From: an uncultured Prevotellaceae bacterium
Lineage (GTDB): Bacteria > Bacteroidota > Bacteroidia > Bacteroidales > Bacteroidaceae
NCBI GenBank assembly: GCA_902797505.1
Contig: CADBSW010000180.1
Location: forward strand, 1-37,522
DNA length: 37,522 nt
Direction of reading: 5' to 3'
Under the pieces are notes generated by a model that worked only from the letters and a program-made list of their open reading frames with translations, had not been told where the DNA came from and searched no databases. The translations under genes and the position numbers were made by a program. Of this stretch, positions 15,401 to 24,010 are shown one piece after another (within the stretch, counting starts at the first letter, position 1; each line of letters opens with the position of its first letter).

Positions 15401-15871
15401 ATGGCACAAGAGATAGAAAGAAAATTTTTGGTAAAGGGAGACTTCAAGAGTGAGGTGTTCAAGAGTACCCGTATCACACAGGGTTATCTGAGTAGTGTTC
15501 CTGAGCGTACTGTCAGGGTACGTGTGAAGGGCGACAAAGGCTTCATCACCATCAAAGGCATTGGTAATGAGACAGGTGCCAGCCGTTATGAGTGGGAGAA
15601 GGAAATCCCCGTGGAGGATGTTCATGAACTGTTGAAGATCTGTGAGCCGGGTGTCATCGACAAGACCCGTTATCTGGTGAAGAACGGTGAATACACCTTT
15701 GAGGTGGATGAGTTCTATGGGGATAACGACGGACTCACCGTTGCTGAGATAGAGTTACCCAGCGAGGATGCTGCCTTCAACAAGCCGGCATGGTTGGGTG
15801 AGGAGGTAACCGGTGATGTACGTTACTACAACTCCATGCTCATGAAGAACCCGTATAAGAACTGGAAGTAA
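15401..15871 (+). CDS. CYTH domain protein (triphosphate tunnel metalloenzyme-like)
   Basis: 156 residues, the usual size of single-domain bacterial CYTH proteins. The hallmark EIERKFL (residues 4-10) is followed by the tunnel-lining basic and acidic strands: TVRVRVKGDKGFITIKG, RYEWEKEIP, DKTRYLVKNGEYTFEVDEFYG and LTVAEIELPS. All key charged positions are present, so it can be expected to bind and probably cleave a triphosphate (tripolyphosphate, or a nucleoside or thiamine triphosphate) with Mg or Mn. Cytoplasmic. The neighbours (CYTH-like protein, anion transporter, DUF47, OprP-like porin) point to inorganic (poly)phosphate rather than cyclic AMP synthesis. Confidence 0.88.
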   Translation: MAQEIERKFLVKGDFKSEVFKSTRITQGYLSSVPERTVRVRVKGDKGFITIKGIGNETGASRYEWEKEIPVEDVHELLKICEPGVIDKTRYLVKNGEYTFEVDEFYGDNDGLTVAEIELPSEDAAFNKPAWLGEEVTGDVRYYNSMLMKNPYKNWK

Positions 15872-15886
15872 AGTATTACTAATGAT

Positions 15887-15929
15887 CACGAGGGATGAGG
15901 CTACTTGTGAGAGTGGCACATCCTTCGTG
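15887..15929 (+). promoter_or_regulatory. Long intercistronic RNA hairpin before the anion transporter gene
   Basis: Outer stem CACGAGGGATG (15887-15897) with CATCCTTCGTG (15919-15929), 11 pairs with one G-U; inner stem GCTACT/AGTGGC (15900-15905, 15912-15917) with loop TGTGAG. No T-run follows, so it is not an intrinsic terminator. A small stem AACG/CGTT (15933-15936, 15943-15946) holds the GGAG ribosome-binding site just before the ATG at 15947. Confidence 0.6.
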
Positions 15930-15946
15930 AACAACGGAGTGACGTT

Positions 15947-17650
15947 ATGAACGAATCGGAGAACAAAAAGACAAAACCGTTTGATCCACTCGATCTGAAC
16001 AACTATAAGATTGAGAAACTGCCCAAGATGCAGAAGTCGGGCTTCGAGCGTTTCCTACAGCGCATCGGCGGTCCGTTGGCTATCCTTGCCTTTATCCTGC
16101 TCTATTGGGTGGCCGACATGCCGTTCATCAACCATATCGATACCAATAAAGAGACTACGACACTTACTGCCTCGGCCGTCAAACGTTACGACCAGATCAA
16201 GGAGACCATGACCAAACAGATGACTGCCGTGGAGGGTGAGAAACAGACAGAGGTGAGTGAGGCGCAGATAGAGACAGCCACACACGATCGTTTTATCCGC
16301 ATCAACTATGCCATGCTGGCTATCTTCGTGGCAGCTATCATCCTATGGATCACCGAAGCCATACCCAACTACCTTACCTCATTGATGGTGATCTTAGGCA
16401 TCGTCCTTACGGGAATCACCACGGATAAGACAGCCTATGCCCAGTTGGGACATCCGGTGATGTGGCTGAATATCCTGTCGTTTATCCTGGCAAGTATGTT
16501 GGTGAAGACACAGGTGGCCAAGCGCTTTGCCCTGTGGTTCGTATTGAAGTTTGGTAAGAATGCCAGTGGTATCATGCTCAGCTTCATCGTTATCAATGTG
16601 GTGTTGTCGGCCTTTATCTCTGCCACTACGGCCAAGGCCGCTATCCTCTTGCCTATCTTCATGGTGGTGGCAGCCATCTACGGTGCTACCGGGGGAGAGA
16701 ACAGGAATAACTTTGGTAGGAACCTTATCCTGCAGAATCTGTTCCAGATCAATCTGGGTGCCAATGCCTTCCTTACCGGTTCGGGTGCCACACTGTTGGC
16801 AGGTGCATTGATTGCCGGTGCCATGGGCTGGGGATCGTTCAGTTATCAAGACTGGTTTACGGCTGCATTCCCGATGAATATTCTGTTGATCCTCATCGGT
16901 TGGTTTGTGGGTGTCAAACTGATCTTCCCCATGAAGAAAGAAGAGCGGGTGCCGCAGATACCTGGTGGTATGGATCGTTTGCGTGAGGAACTGAACAAAC
17001 TGGGTAAGATGCGTGCCGATGAATGGAAAGCCGTGGCTATCTTTGTATGTGTGCTCATCCTTTGGGCCACCGACAAGCAGCATGGTATCAATCAGACAGC
17101 CGTTGCCTTTATGGGTGCTGTGGTAGCTTTGTTGCCAGGTGTCGGCGTGGTGAAATGGAATGATGTGGATATTCCGTGGCATCTGTTGCTGTTCTCTGCC
17201 GGTGCCTACACCTTGGGAGCAGGCTTTGATGCGACAGGACTGCCGGGTACGATGATCGACGCATTGTTCACCAGTATAGGTATTACACCGGAGACGCCCT
17301 TCTGGGTGCTCTACTTTATCCTGACGGCAGGTATGCTGCTCTTCTCACTGGTCTTCCAGTCGAAGACGATGCTGACACTGATCTTTGTGCCCATTGCTAT
17401 CGGTGTGGCGCAGAAGAACGGCTATCCCATCATGAGTCTGGCCTTCCCGGTGGCTATGCTCGTAGGACATGTCTATGTGCTGCCATTTAACAGTAAACCG
17501 GCAGCCTTGCTCTATACGACCAATCAATACAGTTGGAGCGACACCTTTAAGTTCGGTATCACCATGATGTTTATCAGTTGGCTGATGATCATCTTGTGGG
17601 GACAGACGGTATTGAAGTGGTTAGGCTACACCAATGGTGTTTTCTTTTAA
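15947..17650 (+). CDS. SLC13/DASS-family anion transporter
   Basis: 567 residues with a long charged cytoplasmic N-terminus, one helix (about 45-60), a charged loop (about 68-118) and some 10-11 further membrane helices. Family marks are SAFISATTAKAAILLPIFMVVAAIYG (about 222-247, the first signature; the usual Asn-Thr pair is changed to Thr-Thr), ILQNLFQINLGANAFLTGSGATLL, the DDVDIPWHLLLFSAGAY-type segment with one Asp, and the late VLPFNSKPAALLYTT segment in place of the second signature. DASS carriers move sulfate, phosphate or dicarboxylates with Na+. Position after the CYTH pair favours an inorganic anion such as phosphate; the altered signatures leave the substrate open. Start supported by a GGAG eight bases upstream. 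Confidence 0.8.
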   Translation: MNESENKKTKPFDPLDLNNYKIEKLPKMQKSGFERFLQRIGGPLAILAFILLYWVADMPFINHIDTNKETTTLTASAVKRYDQIKETMTKQMTAVEGEKQTEVSEAQIETATHDRFIRINYAMLAIFVAAIILWITEAIPNYLTSLMVILGIVLTGITTDKTAYAQLGHPVMWLNILSFILASMLVKTQVAKRFALWFVLKFGKNASGIMLSFIVINVVLSAFISATTAKAAILLPIFMVVAAIYGATGGENRNNFGRNLILQNLFQINLGANAFLTGSGATLLAGALIAGAMGWGSFSYQDWFTAAFPMNILLILIGWFVGVKLIFPMKKEERVPQIPGGMDRLREELNKLGKMRADEWKAVAIFVCVLILWATDKQHGINQTAVAFMGAVVALLPGVGVVKWNDVDIPWHLLLFSAGAYTLGAGFDATGLPGTMIDALFTSIGITPETPFWVLYFILTAGMLLFSLVFQSKTMLTLIFVPIAIGVAQKNGYPIMSLAFPVAMLVGHVYVLPFNSKPAALLYTTNQYSWSDTFKFGITMMFISWLMIILWGQTVLKWLGYTNGVFF

Positions 17651-17703
17651 TGTTTAAGTGATGTAAGTGGACGACAGGAGTATATTAACCTTATATAATT
17701 GAC

Positions 17704-19161
17704 ATGATAGGAATCAACTGTAAGATACATGACAGGAACACGCTGGAGTTTAAGATCGGCTATCAGGTGCCGGAGGGAACTGCGTTTAATGACTTCGAGA
17801 TGTGTACGTGGATCTATATCCCTGAGGCACTCGATGTGAACCGTCATACCTATTCGCGTGAGAATTTCTATCGTGACATGCTCTCTTATATGAGGTTAAT
17901 AACGCCTGTCTATCCTTTGGAAATGTTGGCGCACTCCGCAGAACTGCCTTATCAACTGCTGGAGAAAGCCTGTAAGACGATCGTTGCTCAGCCGACCAAA
18001 CAGAATCAAGTGGACTACGAGAAAGAGATCAAGTCGTACGCCTCTATCTTCAAGAGTAGTCTGCGTGACACCTGTAAGCATCTCGTTACGGTAGAAGACA
18101 GCCGACTACCTATTCTCGTGATGCAGATGGTTGAGCAGATCCGTCAGGTGCACCACAACTATCGTTCTCTGTTTGAGTATTTGCAAAAGAACGGTCTGGA
18201 TTCATCGCTGATGATCTATTTTACCTATGGTGATGAGTTCTTGGTCAACACCACAGAACAGCACCTCTTCAAAATGCTTAAACGGATGAAGGAGGATCGC
18301 CCTATGATGTATAAGAAGATCCTGCCGATGGTCAGTGTGCTGATGGATGAAAACAAACAGTATGCCCAGCAGCATGATTATATGTTGCCGGAAGAGGATA
18401 GTCCGGATGATAATGCGCAGTTTGTGTATCATGCCGGTCAACTGAAGAAATATATGGAGAGTCATCTCTATCTGCCCACGCATAAACGACGCAATGCGGT
18501 GTTCCTCGAACAGGTGGTGTTCAGTCTGGCTGCCGGATTGTCGATGGTGTTCGCCACGGTTATCTCCTTTGCCTTTCAGCAAACCTATGGTAACTTCACC
18601 CTTCCTTTCTTCATGGCCTTAGTGATCAGTTATATGTTCAAGGACCGTATCAAGGAACTGGTGCGCAACTACTTTGCTAACCGTTTGAGCAGTAAGATCT
18701 TTGAGTATCGTATCAATATCAATGTGGACGATATGAAGTTAGGATGGTGTAAGGAGGGTGTTGATTTCCTGACTTCTGATAAGACCAATCCGCATTCCTT
18801 GAAGGTCCGTAATCGTCATTCTCCGTTGGTGATCGGTCGTGGCACAGAGGAACAGATCGTCTTTTACCGTAAGAAGATCCACTTGAACCGCAAGGCGGTA
18901 GGTAAGATGTCTGCCTATCCTCTGCAGGGCGTACATGACATTATCCGTTACAACCTGTATGAATATATGCGTAAGATGGATAATCCCCAGGTGCCTTTGT
19001 GTGTTAATCATGGTGATGGAGAGATGGAGGAGGTACAGGGCAACAAGGTGTATTATCTCAATTTTGTCTTCCGTCTGAAGGATGCACATAACAAGTTGTA
19101 TCGCCGTTATCGGGTGTGTCTGTCGCGTGTAGGAATACTAAATATTGAGGAAATAGAATAA
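17704..19161 (+). CDS. Conserved hypothetical protein with two membrane helices
   Basis: 485 residues, not recognised. The first 265 residues are soluble and helical, with a charged beta-like start (NTLEFKIGYQVPEG, CTWIYIPEALDVNRHTYSRENFYRDM). Two membrane helices follow (about 271-291 and 297-313, a hairpin), then a basic stretch and a C-terminal soluble domain (about 330-485) with KIFEYRININVDDMKLGWCKEG and LNFVFRLKDAHNKLYRRYRVCLSRVGILNIEE. Both ends therefore lie on the same, probably cytoplasmic, side. No nucleotide-binding or catalytic motif is seen. It lies 53 bases after the anion transporter gene, in the same direction, with a small lipoprotein gene next, so it may serve the same module. 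Confidence 0.72.
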   Translation: MIGINCKIHDRNTLEFKIGYQVPEGTAFNDFEMCTWIYIPEALDVNRHTYSRENFYRDMLSYMRLITPVYPLEMLAHSAELPYQLLEKACKTIVAQPTKQNQVDYEKEIKSYASIFKSSLRDTCKHLVTVEDSRLPILVMQMVEQIRQVHHNYRSLFEYLQKNGLDSSLMIYFTYGDEFLVNTTEQHLFKMLKRMKEDRPMMYKKILPMVSVLMDENKQYAQQHDYMLPEEDSPDDNAQFVYHAGQLKKYMESHLYLPTHKRRNAVFLEQVVFSLAAGLSMVFATVISFAFQQTYGNFTLPFFMALVISYMFKDRIKELVRNYFANRLSSKIFEYRININVDDMKLGWCKEGVDFLTSDKTNPHSLKVRNRHSPLVIGRGTEEQIVFYRKKIHLNRKAVGKMSAYPLQGVHDIIRYNLYEYMRKMDNPQVPLCVNHGDGEMEEVQGNKVYYLNFVFRLKDAHNKLYRRYRVCLSRVGILNIEEIE

Positions 19162-19173
19162 AAATCAGCCGTT

Positions 19174-19551
19174 ATGAGAACTTTTCTAACTTATCTTTTC
19201 AGCATGATATCCCTGTCGGTTGTTCTTACATCGTGTACGAGCAGCAGTACGGTGAATATCTTAATATTGAACAATGGTGAACAGACACTGACAAACAAAA
19301 CGGTGGAGGTGCCTGTCGTGGAGGCACGACAGTGGTTGGGCGCTACACCGGATGATAGTCTGTATCTGCTTAATGAGAAGAACGAACCGGTGAGATACAC
19401 CTATAATGCCGATCGCACGGCTATCCGCTTTACGCTGCCCATTGCACAGAAACGATCACAGAAGAACTATTCTGTGAATACCGGTGATCCCAGTCTGATG
19501 GATAATCTCTTTGCCTTCAGACAGAAGAAGATCCGTGTGACAGTTAGGTAG
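19174..19551 (+). CDS. Small lipoprotein
   Basis: 125 residues. Lipoprotein signal MRTFLTYLFSMISLSVVLTSC, then one small beta-rich domain: VNILILNNGEQTLTNKTVEVPVVEA, SLYLLNEKNEPVRYTYNADRTAIRFTLPI. It resembles the N-terminal beta domain of some Bacteroidetes surface lipoproteins (DUF4861-like), too short for the whole family. Starts 12 bases after the preceding gene, so it is the last gene of the run. It ends 15 bases before the convergent fcl. Function unknown. Confidence 0.65.
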   Translation: MRTFLTYLFSMISLSVVLTSCTSSSTVNILILNNGEQTLTNKTVEVPVVEARQWLGATPDDSLYLLNEKNEPVRYTYNADRTAIRFTLPIAQKRSQKNYSVNTGDPSLMDNLFAFRQKKIRVTVR

Positions 19552-19566
19552 CAACACGTATATCGC

Positions 19567-20697
19567 TTACCTGCAACCTTCTTCAGAAAGATACCAGTGA
19601 TAGAGTCGGTGGATACCCTCCTTTAAGGATACCTGATGATGCCATCCTAATTGGTGCAGTTTTGTGACATCAGTCAGTTTCCTTGGTGTACCATCGGGTT
19701 TGTTGGCATCCCATATAACCTTGCCCTGATATCCTATCTCACTGACAATCATCTCTGCAGTCTCCCGTATGGTGTGTTCCTCACCGGTTCCGATATTGAT
19801 ATGGCAGTTGCGTATCTCCTGATAATGGTCATTCTTCGATGATGATGCCTCGCTATAGGTGTCTTTGAAGTCGACATGCAATAGGATATGTACGCAGGCA
19901 TCGGCCATCTCCTCACTCCAAAGAAACTCGCGCAGAGGACTTCCTGTACCCCACAGCGTGACATGATCAGGTGTGATGCCGTAGTATGACAACACATCTA
20001 AGATGGTTTCCTTGGATGCTTGCTCATCGGCTATCAACCCCTGCGGAGTGCTGACGGGGCGCCTCCTAAGATCTTGCCTTACAGCCTCCCAGTTGTTTTC
20101 ATACAGACACTTGCCAAGATAAATCTTACGGATCATGGCAGGAAGCACATGACTGTTCTCCAGATGGAAGTTATCGTTCGGTCCGTATAGATTCGTGGGC
20201 ATCACGGCGATATAGTTACAACCGTATTGAATACTCAGACTCTCGCACAGTTTCAGTCCTGCGATCTTGGCAATGGCATACGGCTCATTGGTATATTCCA
20301 GTTCGGATGTCAGCAACACATCCTCACGCATCGGTTGTGGAGCCATGCGCGGATAGATACAGGTAGATCCTAAGAAGAGCAGTTTCTTTACCCCGTGCTT
20401 CCAACTCTCCCCAATCACGTTCTGCTGAATCTGCAGATTCTGATAGATGAAATCAGCCCTTTGGGTGAGGTTGGCCATGATACCACCTACATGGGCGGCT
20501 GCTAAGATGACGGCCTCGGGCTGTTCCTCATCGAAGAACTGCTTGACGGCCATGGGGTCTAAGAGATCCAGTTCTTGGTGTGTTCGTCCTACCAGGTTAC
20601 GGAATCCTCTTGCCTGCAGATTCTTCCAAATGGCAGAACCTACCAGTCCTCGGTGCCCGGCCACATAGATCTTTGTATTTTTCTTTAATGCTTCCAT
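19567..20697 (-). CDS. fcl: GDP-L-fucose synthase
   Basis: 376 residues. It converts GDP-4-keto-6-deoxy-mannose to GDP-L-fucose (epimerisation at C3/C5 and NADPH-dependent reduction) in the cytoplasm. It has the Rossmann motif GHRGLVGSA (14-22), AAAHVGGI, the catalytic GSTCIYP and the YAIAK motif (Tyr140, Lys144), then the MPTNLYGPNDNFH substrate loop. At 376 residues it is longer than the E. coli enzyme (about 320); the extra length is an inserted segment at about 198-225 (ENNWEAVRQDLRRRPVSTPQG) and another near 282-293 (SEASSSKNDHYQ), as in other Bacteroidetes. It lies 17 bases after gmd, so they form one unit. Confidence 0.93.
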   Translation of the reverse strand: MEALKKNTKIYVAGHRGLVGSAIWKNLQARGFRNLVGRTHQELDLLDPMAVKQFFDEEQPEAVILAAAHVGGIMANLTQRADFIYQNLQIQQNVIGESWKHGVKKLLFLGSTCIYPRMAPQPMREDVLLTSELEYTNEPYAIAKIAGLKLCESLSIQYGCNYIAVMPTNLYGPNDNFHLENSHVLPAMIRKIYLGKCLYENNWEAVRQDLRRRPVSTPQGLIADEQASKETILDVLSYYGITPDHVTLWGTGSPLREFLWSEEMADACVHILLHVDFKDTYSEASSSKNDHYQEIRNCHINIGTGEEHTIRETAEMIVSEIGYQGKVIWDANKPDGTPRKLTDVTKLHQLGWHHQVSLKEGIHRLYHWYLSEEGCR

Positions 20698-20714
20698 GAT
20701 CTGTCAATGTTTGA

Positions 20715-21785
20715 TTACCTGCGATCCTCGTGTTTCGATGTATGCTTCATGTCATGATCTACCATGATCTTTACGAGTTGCTCAAAGGTGGTCTTCCTTG
20801 GGTTCCATCCTAAGAGAGCCTTCGCCTTGGAGGGATCACCTAACAGTTGTTCTACCTCTGCCGGACGGAAATATTTGGGGTCAACCTCGATGAGTACCTT
20901 ACCGGTAGCCTTGTCAATGCCTTGTTCTTCCAAACCTGTTCCTTTCCATTCTATCTCTATGCCGGCATGGTGGAAGGCTATTGTGGCAAACTCCCTTACC
21001 GTATGATATTCGCCCGTAGCGATGACGAAATCATCGGGTTGATCCTGTTGCAGGATGAGCCACATGCACTCTATATAGTCCTTGGCATATCCCCAGTCGC
21101 GCAAGGCATCCAGGTTACCCAAATACAACTTGTCTTGCAGACCGTGAGCGATACGTGCTGCGGCAAGGGTGATCTTTCTGGTAACGAAGGTCTCTCCGCG
21201 GCGCTCACTCTCATGGTTGAAGAGAATGCCATTGCAACAGAACATGCCATAACTCTCACGATAATTCTTGATGATCCAGTAACCGTAGAGTTTAGCTACT
21301 CCGTAAGGACTGCGCGGATAGAAGGGTGTCGTCTCCTTCTGCGGCACTTCCTGCACCTGACCGTATAACTCCGAGGTAGATGCCTGATAGATCTTACATT
21401 GTTTGTCGAGTCCACAGATGCGAACGGCTTCTAACAAACGTAAGACACCAAGGGCATCGGTATCGGCCGTATATTCCGGCACATCGAAACTAACCTTTAC
21501 ATGACTCTGTGCGGCAAGGTTGTAGATCTCGGTTGGCTTAATCTCTCCGATGACACGTATCAGCGAAGAGGAATCGGTCATATCAGCCCAATGCAGGTTT
21601 ACCAATCTCGATTTCTTCATGTCGCGCACCCATTCGTCAAGATACAGATGTTCTATTCTTGCCGTATTAAAAGAAGATGACCTGCGCATCAGTCCGTGCA
21701 CCTCATATCCTTTATCGATCAGAAACTCCGCAAGATACGATCCGTCTTGCCCTGTGATACCCGTAATTAACGCTACTTTCTTCAT
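20715..21785 (-). CDS. gmd: GDP-mannose 4,6-dehydratase
   Basis: 356 residues from the ATG at 21783-21785. The longer frame from 21839 is ruled out because a -7 promoter element overlaps that start and the Rossmann strand begins at MKKVALITG. It makes GDP-4-keto-6-deoxy-D-mannose, the precursor of GDP-fucose. Motifs: [14 protein letters not shown] (NADP binding), [22 protein letters not shown] (catalytic Thr/Glu region), [15 protein letters not shown] (Tyr-x3-Lys), [17 protein letters not shown] and RDWGYAKDY. Full length and intact. With fcl it supplies GDP-fucose, presumably for the neighbouring capsule or for fucosylated glycoproteins of Bacteroidota. Confidence 0.95.
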   Translation of the reverse strand: MKKVALITGITGQDGSYLAEFLIDKGYEVHGLMRRSSSFNTARIEHLYLDEWVRDMKKSRLVNLHWADMTDSSSLIRVIGEIKPTEIYNLAAQSHVKVSFDVPEYTADTDALGVLRLLEAVRICGLDKQCKIYQASTSELYGQVQEVPQKETTPFYPRSPYGVAKLYGYWIIKNYRESYGMFCCNGILFNHESERRGETFVTRKITLAAARIAHGLQDKLYLGNLDALRDWGYAKDYIECMWLILQQDQPDDFVIATGEYHTVREFATIAFHHAGIEIEWKGTGLEEQGIDKATGKVLIEVDPKYFRPAEVEQLLGDPSKAKALLGWNPRKTTFEQLVKIMVDHDMKHTSKHEDRR

Positions 21786-21836
21786 AATCGTAATGACTTC
21801 TTTCTCTTGCGAAGTTACGGAAATGTGATTGCTCTT

Positions 21837-21844
21837 CAAAATTA
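21837..21844 (-). promoter_or_regulatory. -7 element of the gmd-fcl unit
   Basis: On the minus strand TAATTTTG (21844-21837) matches TAnnTTTG; no good -33 TTTG is seen. The expected start site is about 45 bases before the ATG at 21785. It decides against the longer gmd start at 21839. Confidence 0.45.
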
Positions 21845-21996
21845 TTTTATTATTTTTAGGATGATAGCCTATAAACTTTCAGGAAAGAAAGTAAAAGCGG
21901 ATGGAAATAGCAAACAAACGAATACTATTTTTTTGATTTACCTGATTATATACTAAAAACGTACTTTTATCGTTAGTAATAACAGTGAAAAGGCAT

Positions 21997-23553
21997 ATGC
22001 AAATAAGAAACTTTATTATTACCCTGCTGGCTATTGTCAGTGGGCAATCCCTTTATGCTCAACAGAATAAGTGGCTCAAGCCCTTGGAGGGTTTGAACTA
22101 CCAGATAGAGATGCAGGGTACTGTCTCTGCAGACCGTACACCATTATGGCAGAATGCGAATAAACACGGACTGAGTTCACTGGAGAAGACGAATGGTTAT
22201 CTAAGAGGTTCTCTCAGTCGTAGTATCGAAGAAGATGCCGACCGCAAGTGGGGATTAGGATATGCCCTTGATGTAGTGGCTCCCTATCATTACACCAGTA
22301 ATGTGATCATCCAACAGGCGTATGTGGAGGCCCGTTGGCTGAAGGCGATGCTTACCGTGGGTAGTAAGGAATGGCAGCAAGAACTGAAGAACGATACCTT
22401 ATCGAGCGGTAACCAGACACTCGGTATCAATGCCCGTCCGGTGCCGCAGGTGCGACTGGGTATCGACTACTTTACTATTCCTTATACCAATGGTTGGCTG
22501 CATATGAAAGGACACGTGGCATACGGTAAGATGACCGATGATAACTGGCAGCATGACTTCACCCAGAAGTTATCCAAATACACTGATGACCTGATGTATC
22601 ACAGCAAAGCCGGCTATCTGAAGATAGGCAATGATGAGGTATTCTGTCCGTGGTCGTTGACGATGGGTTTGGAGATGGCCGCTTTCTATGGAGGTACAGC
22701 CTATCGCCCTTCGGGTGATGGTATGGAGGTGCTTCATGGTGAGAAGGGTGTCAAAGGAATGTGGCACTCTCTGATACCGGGTGGCGATGAGGTAGGAGAG
22801 GAGACCTATCTGAATGTGGCTGGTGATCATCTGGGCAGTTGGTTGATGCGACTGGATTATGATGCAGACTCATGGCGTATCGGTTTCTATGCGGATAAAT
22901 ATTTTGAGGATCATTCTGCTATGCTGCAGTTGGATTATGACGGCTATGGCACGGGAGAAGAATGGACGGTGAAGAAAGACCGTCGTTTCCTGATATATGA
23001 TTTCAAGGATATGATGCTTGGTATGGAACTGAACCTGCGCGACGGCAGATGGTTGCAGAATCTGGTATTTGAGTATCTCTATTCTAAATATCAGAGTGGA
23101 CCCATCTATCATGATCACAGTGCCGGCTTATCCGATCATATCGGTGGAGATGATAATTTCTACAATCACTATATCTATAATGGTTGGCAGCATTGGGGAC
23201 AGGTGATGGGTAATCCCTTATATCGTTCTCCAATCTACAATGACGATGGAAAGATAGAGGTAAAAGACAATCGTTTCCGTGCCTTCCATCTCGGTTTTGA
23301 CGGAGAGATCGTCAATAGGTTAAACTATCGTGTGTTAGGTACCTTCCAAGAGGGTTTCGGTACTTACAGCAAACCCTATACAAAGAAACGTCGTCAAGGC
23401 AGTTTCCTGACAGAGCTGATCTATACGCCTGGTGGCAGATGGCTTGAGGGATGGACGGTGCGCGGTTCTTATGCCATGGATTTCGGATCGATCCTTGGTA
23501 ATAACTGGGGCTTCCAACTGACGTTAACAAAAAGAGGATTATTGGGAAAATGA
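21997..23553 (+). CDS. Wzi-type capsule assembly outer-membrane protein
   Basis: 518 residues from the ATG at 21997 (a GTG at 21985 gives four extra residues). Signal peptide MQIRNFIITLLAIVSGQSLYAQ, then a beta-barrel of the Bacteroidetes capsule-assembly Wzi family: NYQIEMQGTVSADRTPLWQNANKHGLSSLEKTNGYLRG at the start, VVAPYHYTSNVIIQQAYVEARWLK, GSKEWQQ, and the barrel end GFQLTLTKRGLLGK. E. coli Wzi is a lectin-like barrel that ties capsule to the cell surface; the Bacteroidetes members are much less studied. It stands between GDP-fucose synthesis and the capsule cluster but on the opposite strand from both. Confidence 0.85.
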   Translation: MQIRNFIITLLAIVSGQSLYAQQNKWLKPLEGLNYQIEMQGTVSADRTPLWQNANKHGLSSLEKTNGYLRGSLSRSIEEDADRKWGLGYALDVVAPYHYTSNVIIQQAYVEARWLKAMLTVGSKEWQQELKNDTLSSGNQTLGINARPVPQVRLGIDYFTIPYTNGWLHMKGHVAYGKMTDDNWQHDFTQKLSKYTDDLMYHSKAGYLKIGNDEVFCPWSLTMGLEMAAFYGGTAYRPSGDGMEVLHGEKGVKGMWHSLIPGGDEVGEETYLNVAGDHLGSWLMRLDYDADSWRIGFYADKYFEDHSAMLQLDYDGYGTGEEWTVKKDRRFLIYDFKDMMLGMELNLRDGRWLQNLVFEYLYSKYQSGPIYHDHSAGLSDHIGGDDNFYNHYIYNGWQHWGQVMGNPLYRSPIYNDDGKIEVKDNRFRAFHLGFDGEIVNRLNYRVLGTFQEGFGTYSKPYTKKRRQGSFLTELIYTPGGRWLEGWTVRGSYAMDFGSILGNNWGFQLTLTKRGLLGK

Positions 23554-23999
23554 GACATTCTATAATACGATATTTGCTTGGTATGACGCTCCTGCTGTCA
23601 TGGATGTGCAGTTCTTGCAGTCTTGAGACAGACGGTGCTGATGGAATGGAGGGTTACTGGCATCTGGTGAAGGTGGATACGGTAGAGACCGGTGGTAGCA
23701 GGGATCTGTCAGAACAGCTGTTGTTTTGGTCGTTTCAGGTCAATCTTTTGGAAATGAACGATCGCAACGGTAATCATCAAGCCGTCTTATTGCGTTTTGA
23801 TAAGAATGAGAGTGTGCTCCGTGTCTATGAGCCCCATCTGCACATCCCTTCAGATGGTGATCCTCTGACGGATGATCTGTCTTATCTCACACCTTTTGGA
23901 ATGAGTGATACAGAGGATACCTTCACCATCGAACAGAAGAGTGGCAGCAAGATGATCCTCTATAATGGCATCCTGCGCTTGTATTTTAAGAGAATGTGA
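23550..23999 (+). CDS. Lipocalin-like (DUF4847-type) lipoprotein
   Basis: 149 residues, starting inside the Wzi stop (ATGA overlap), so it is co-translated with it. Lipoprotein signal MRHSIIRYLLGMTLLLSWMCSSC. Then MEGYWHLVKVDTVETGGSRDLSEQLLFWSFQVNLLEM, LLRFDKNESVLRVYEP and a final RLYFKRM: the pattern of the small lipocalin-like DUF4847 lipoproteins found in Bacteroidetes, often next to capsule genes. Role unknown. Family recognition is from memory of the pattern and not certain. Confidence 0.7.
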   Translation: MRHSIIRYLLGMTLLLSWMCSSCSLETDGADGMEGYWHLVKVDTVETGGSRDLSEQLLFWSFQVNLLEMNDRNGNHQAVLLRFDKNESVLRVYEPHLHIPSDGDPLTDDLSYLTPFGMSDTEDTFTIEQKSGSKMILYNGILRLYFKRM

Positions 24000-24010
24000 T
24001 GAATAACGGG

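Noticed and set aside
15401-15871. Adenylate cyclase (class IV) function for the CYTH protein
   Set aside because: The CYTH name includes such cyclases, but size and gene neighbours suit a triphosphatase better.
16394-17182. 262-codon frame on the minus strand
   Set aside because: Antisense to the SLC13-type transporter; His/Gln/Thr-rich and without domain features.
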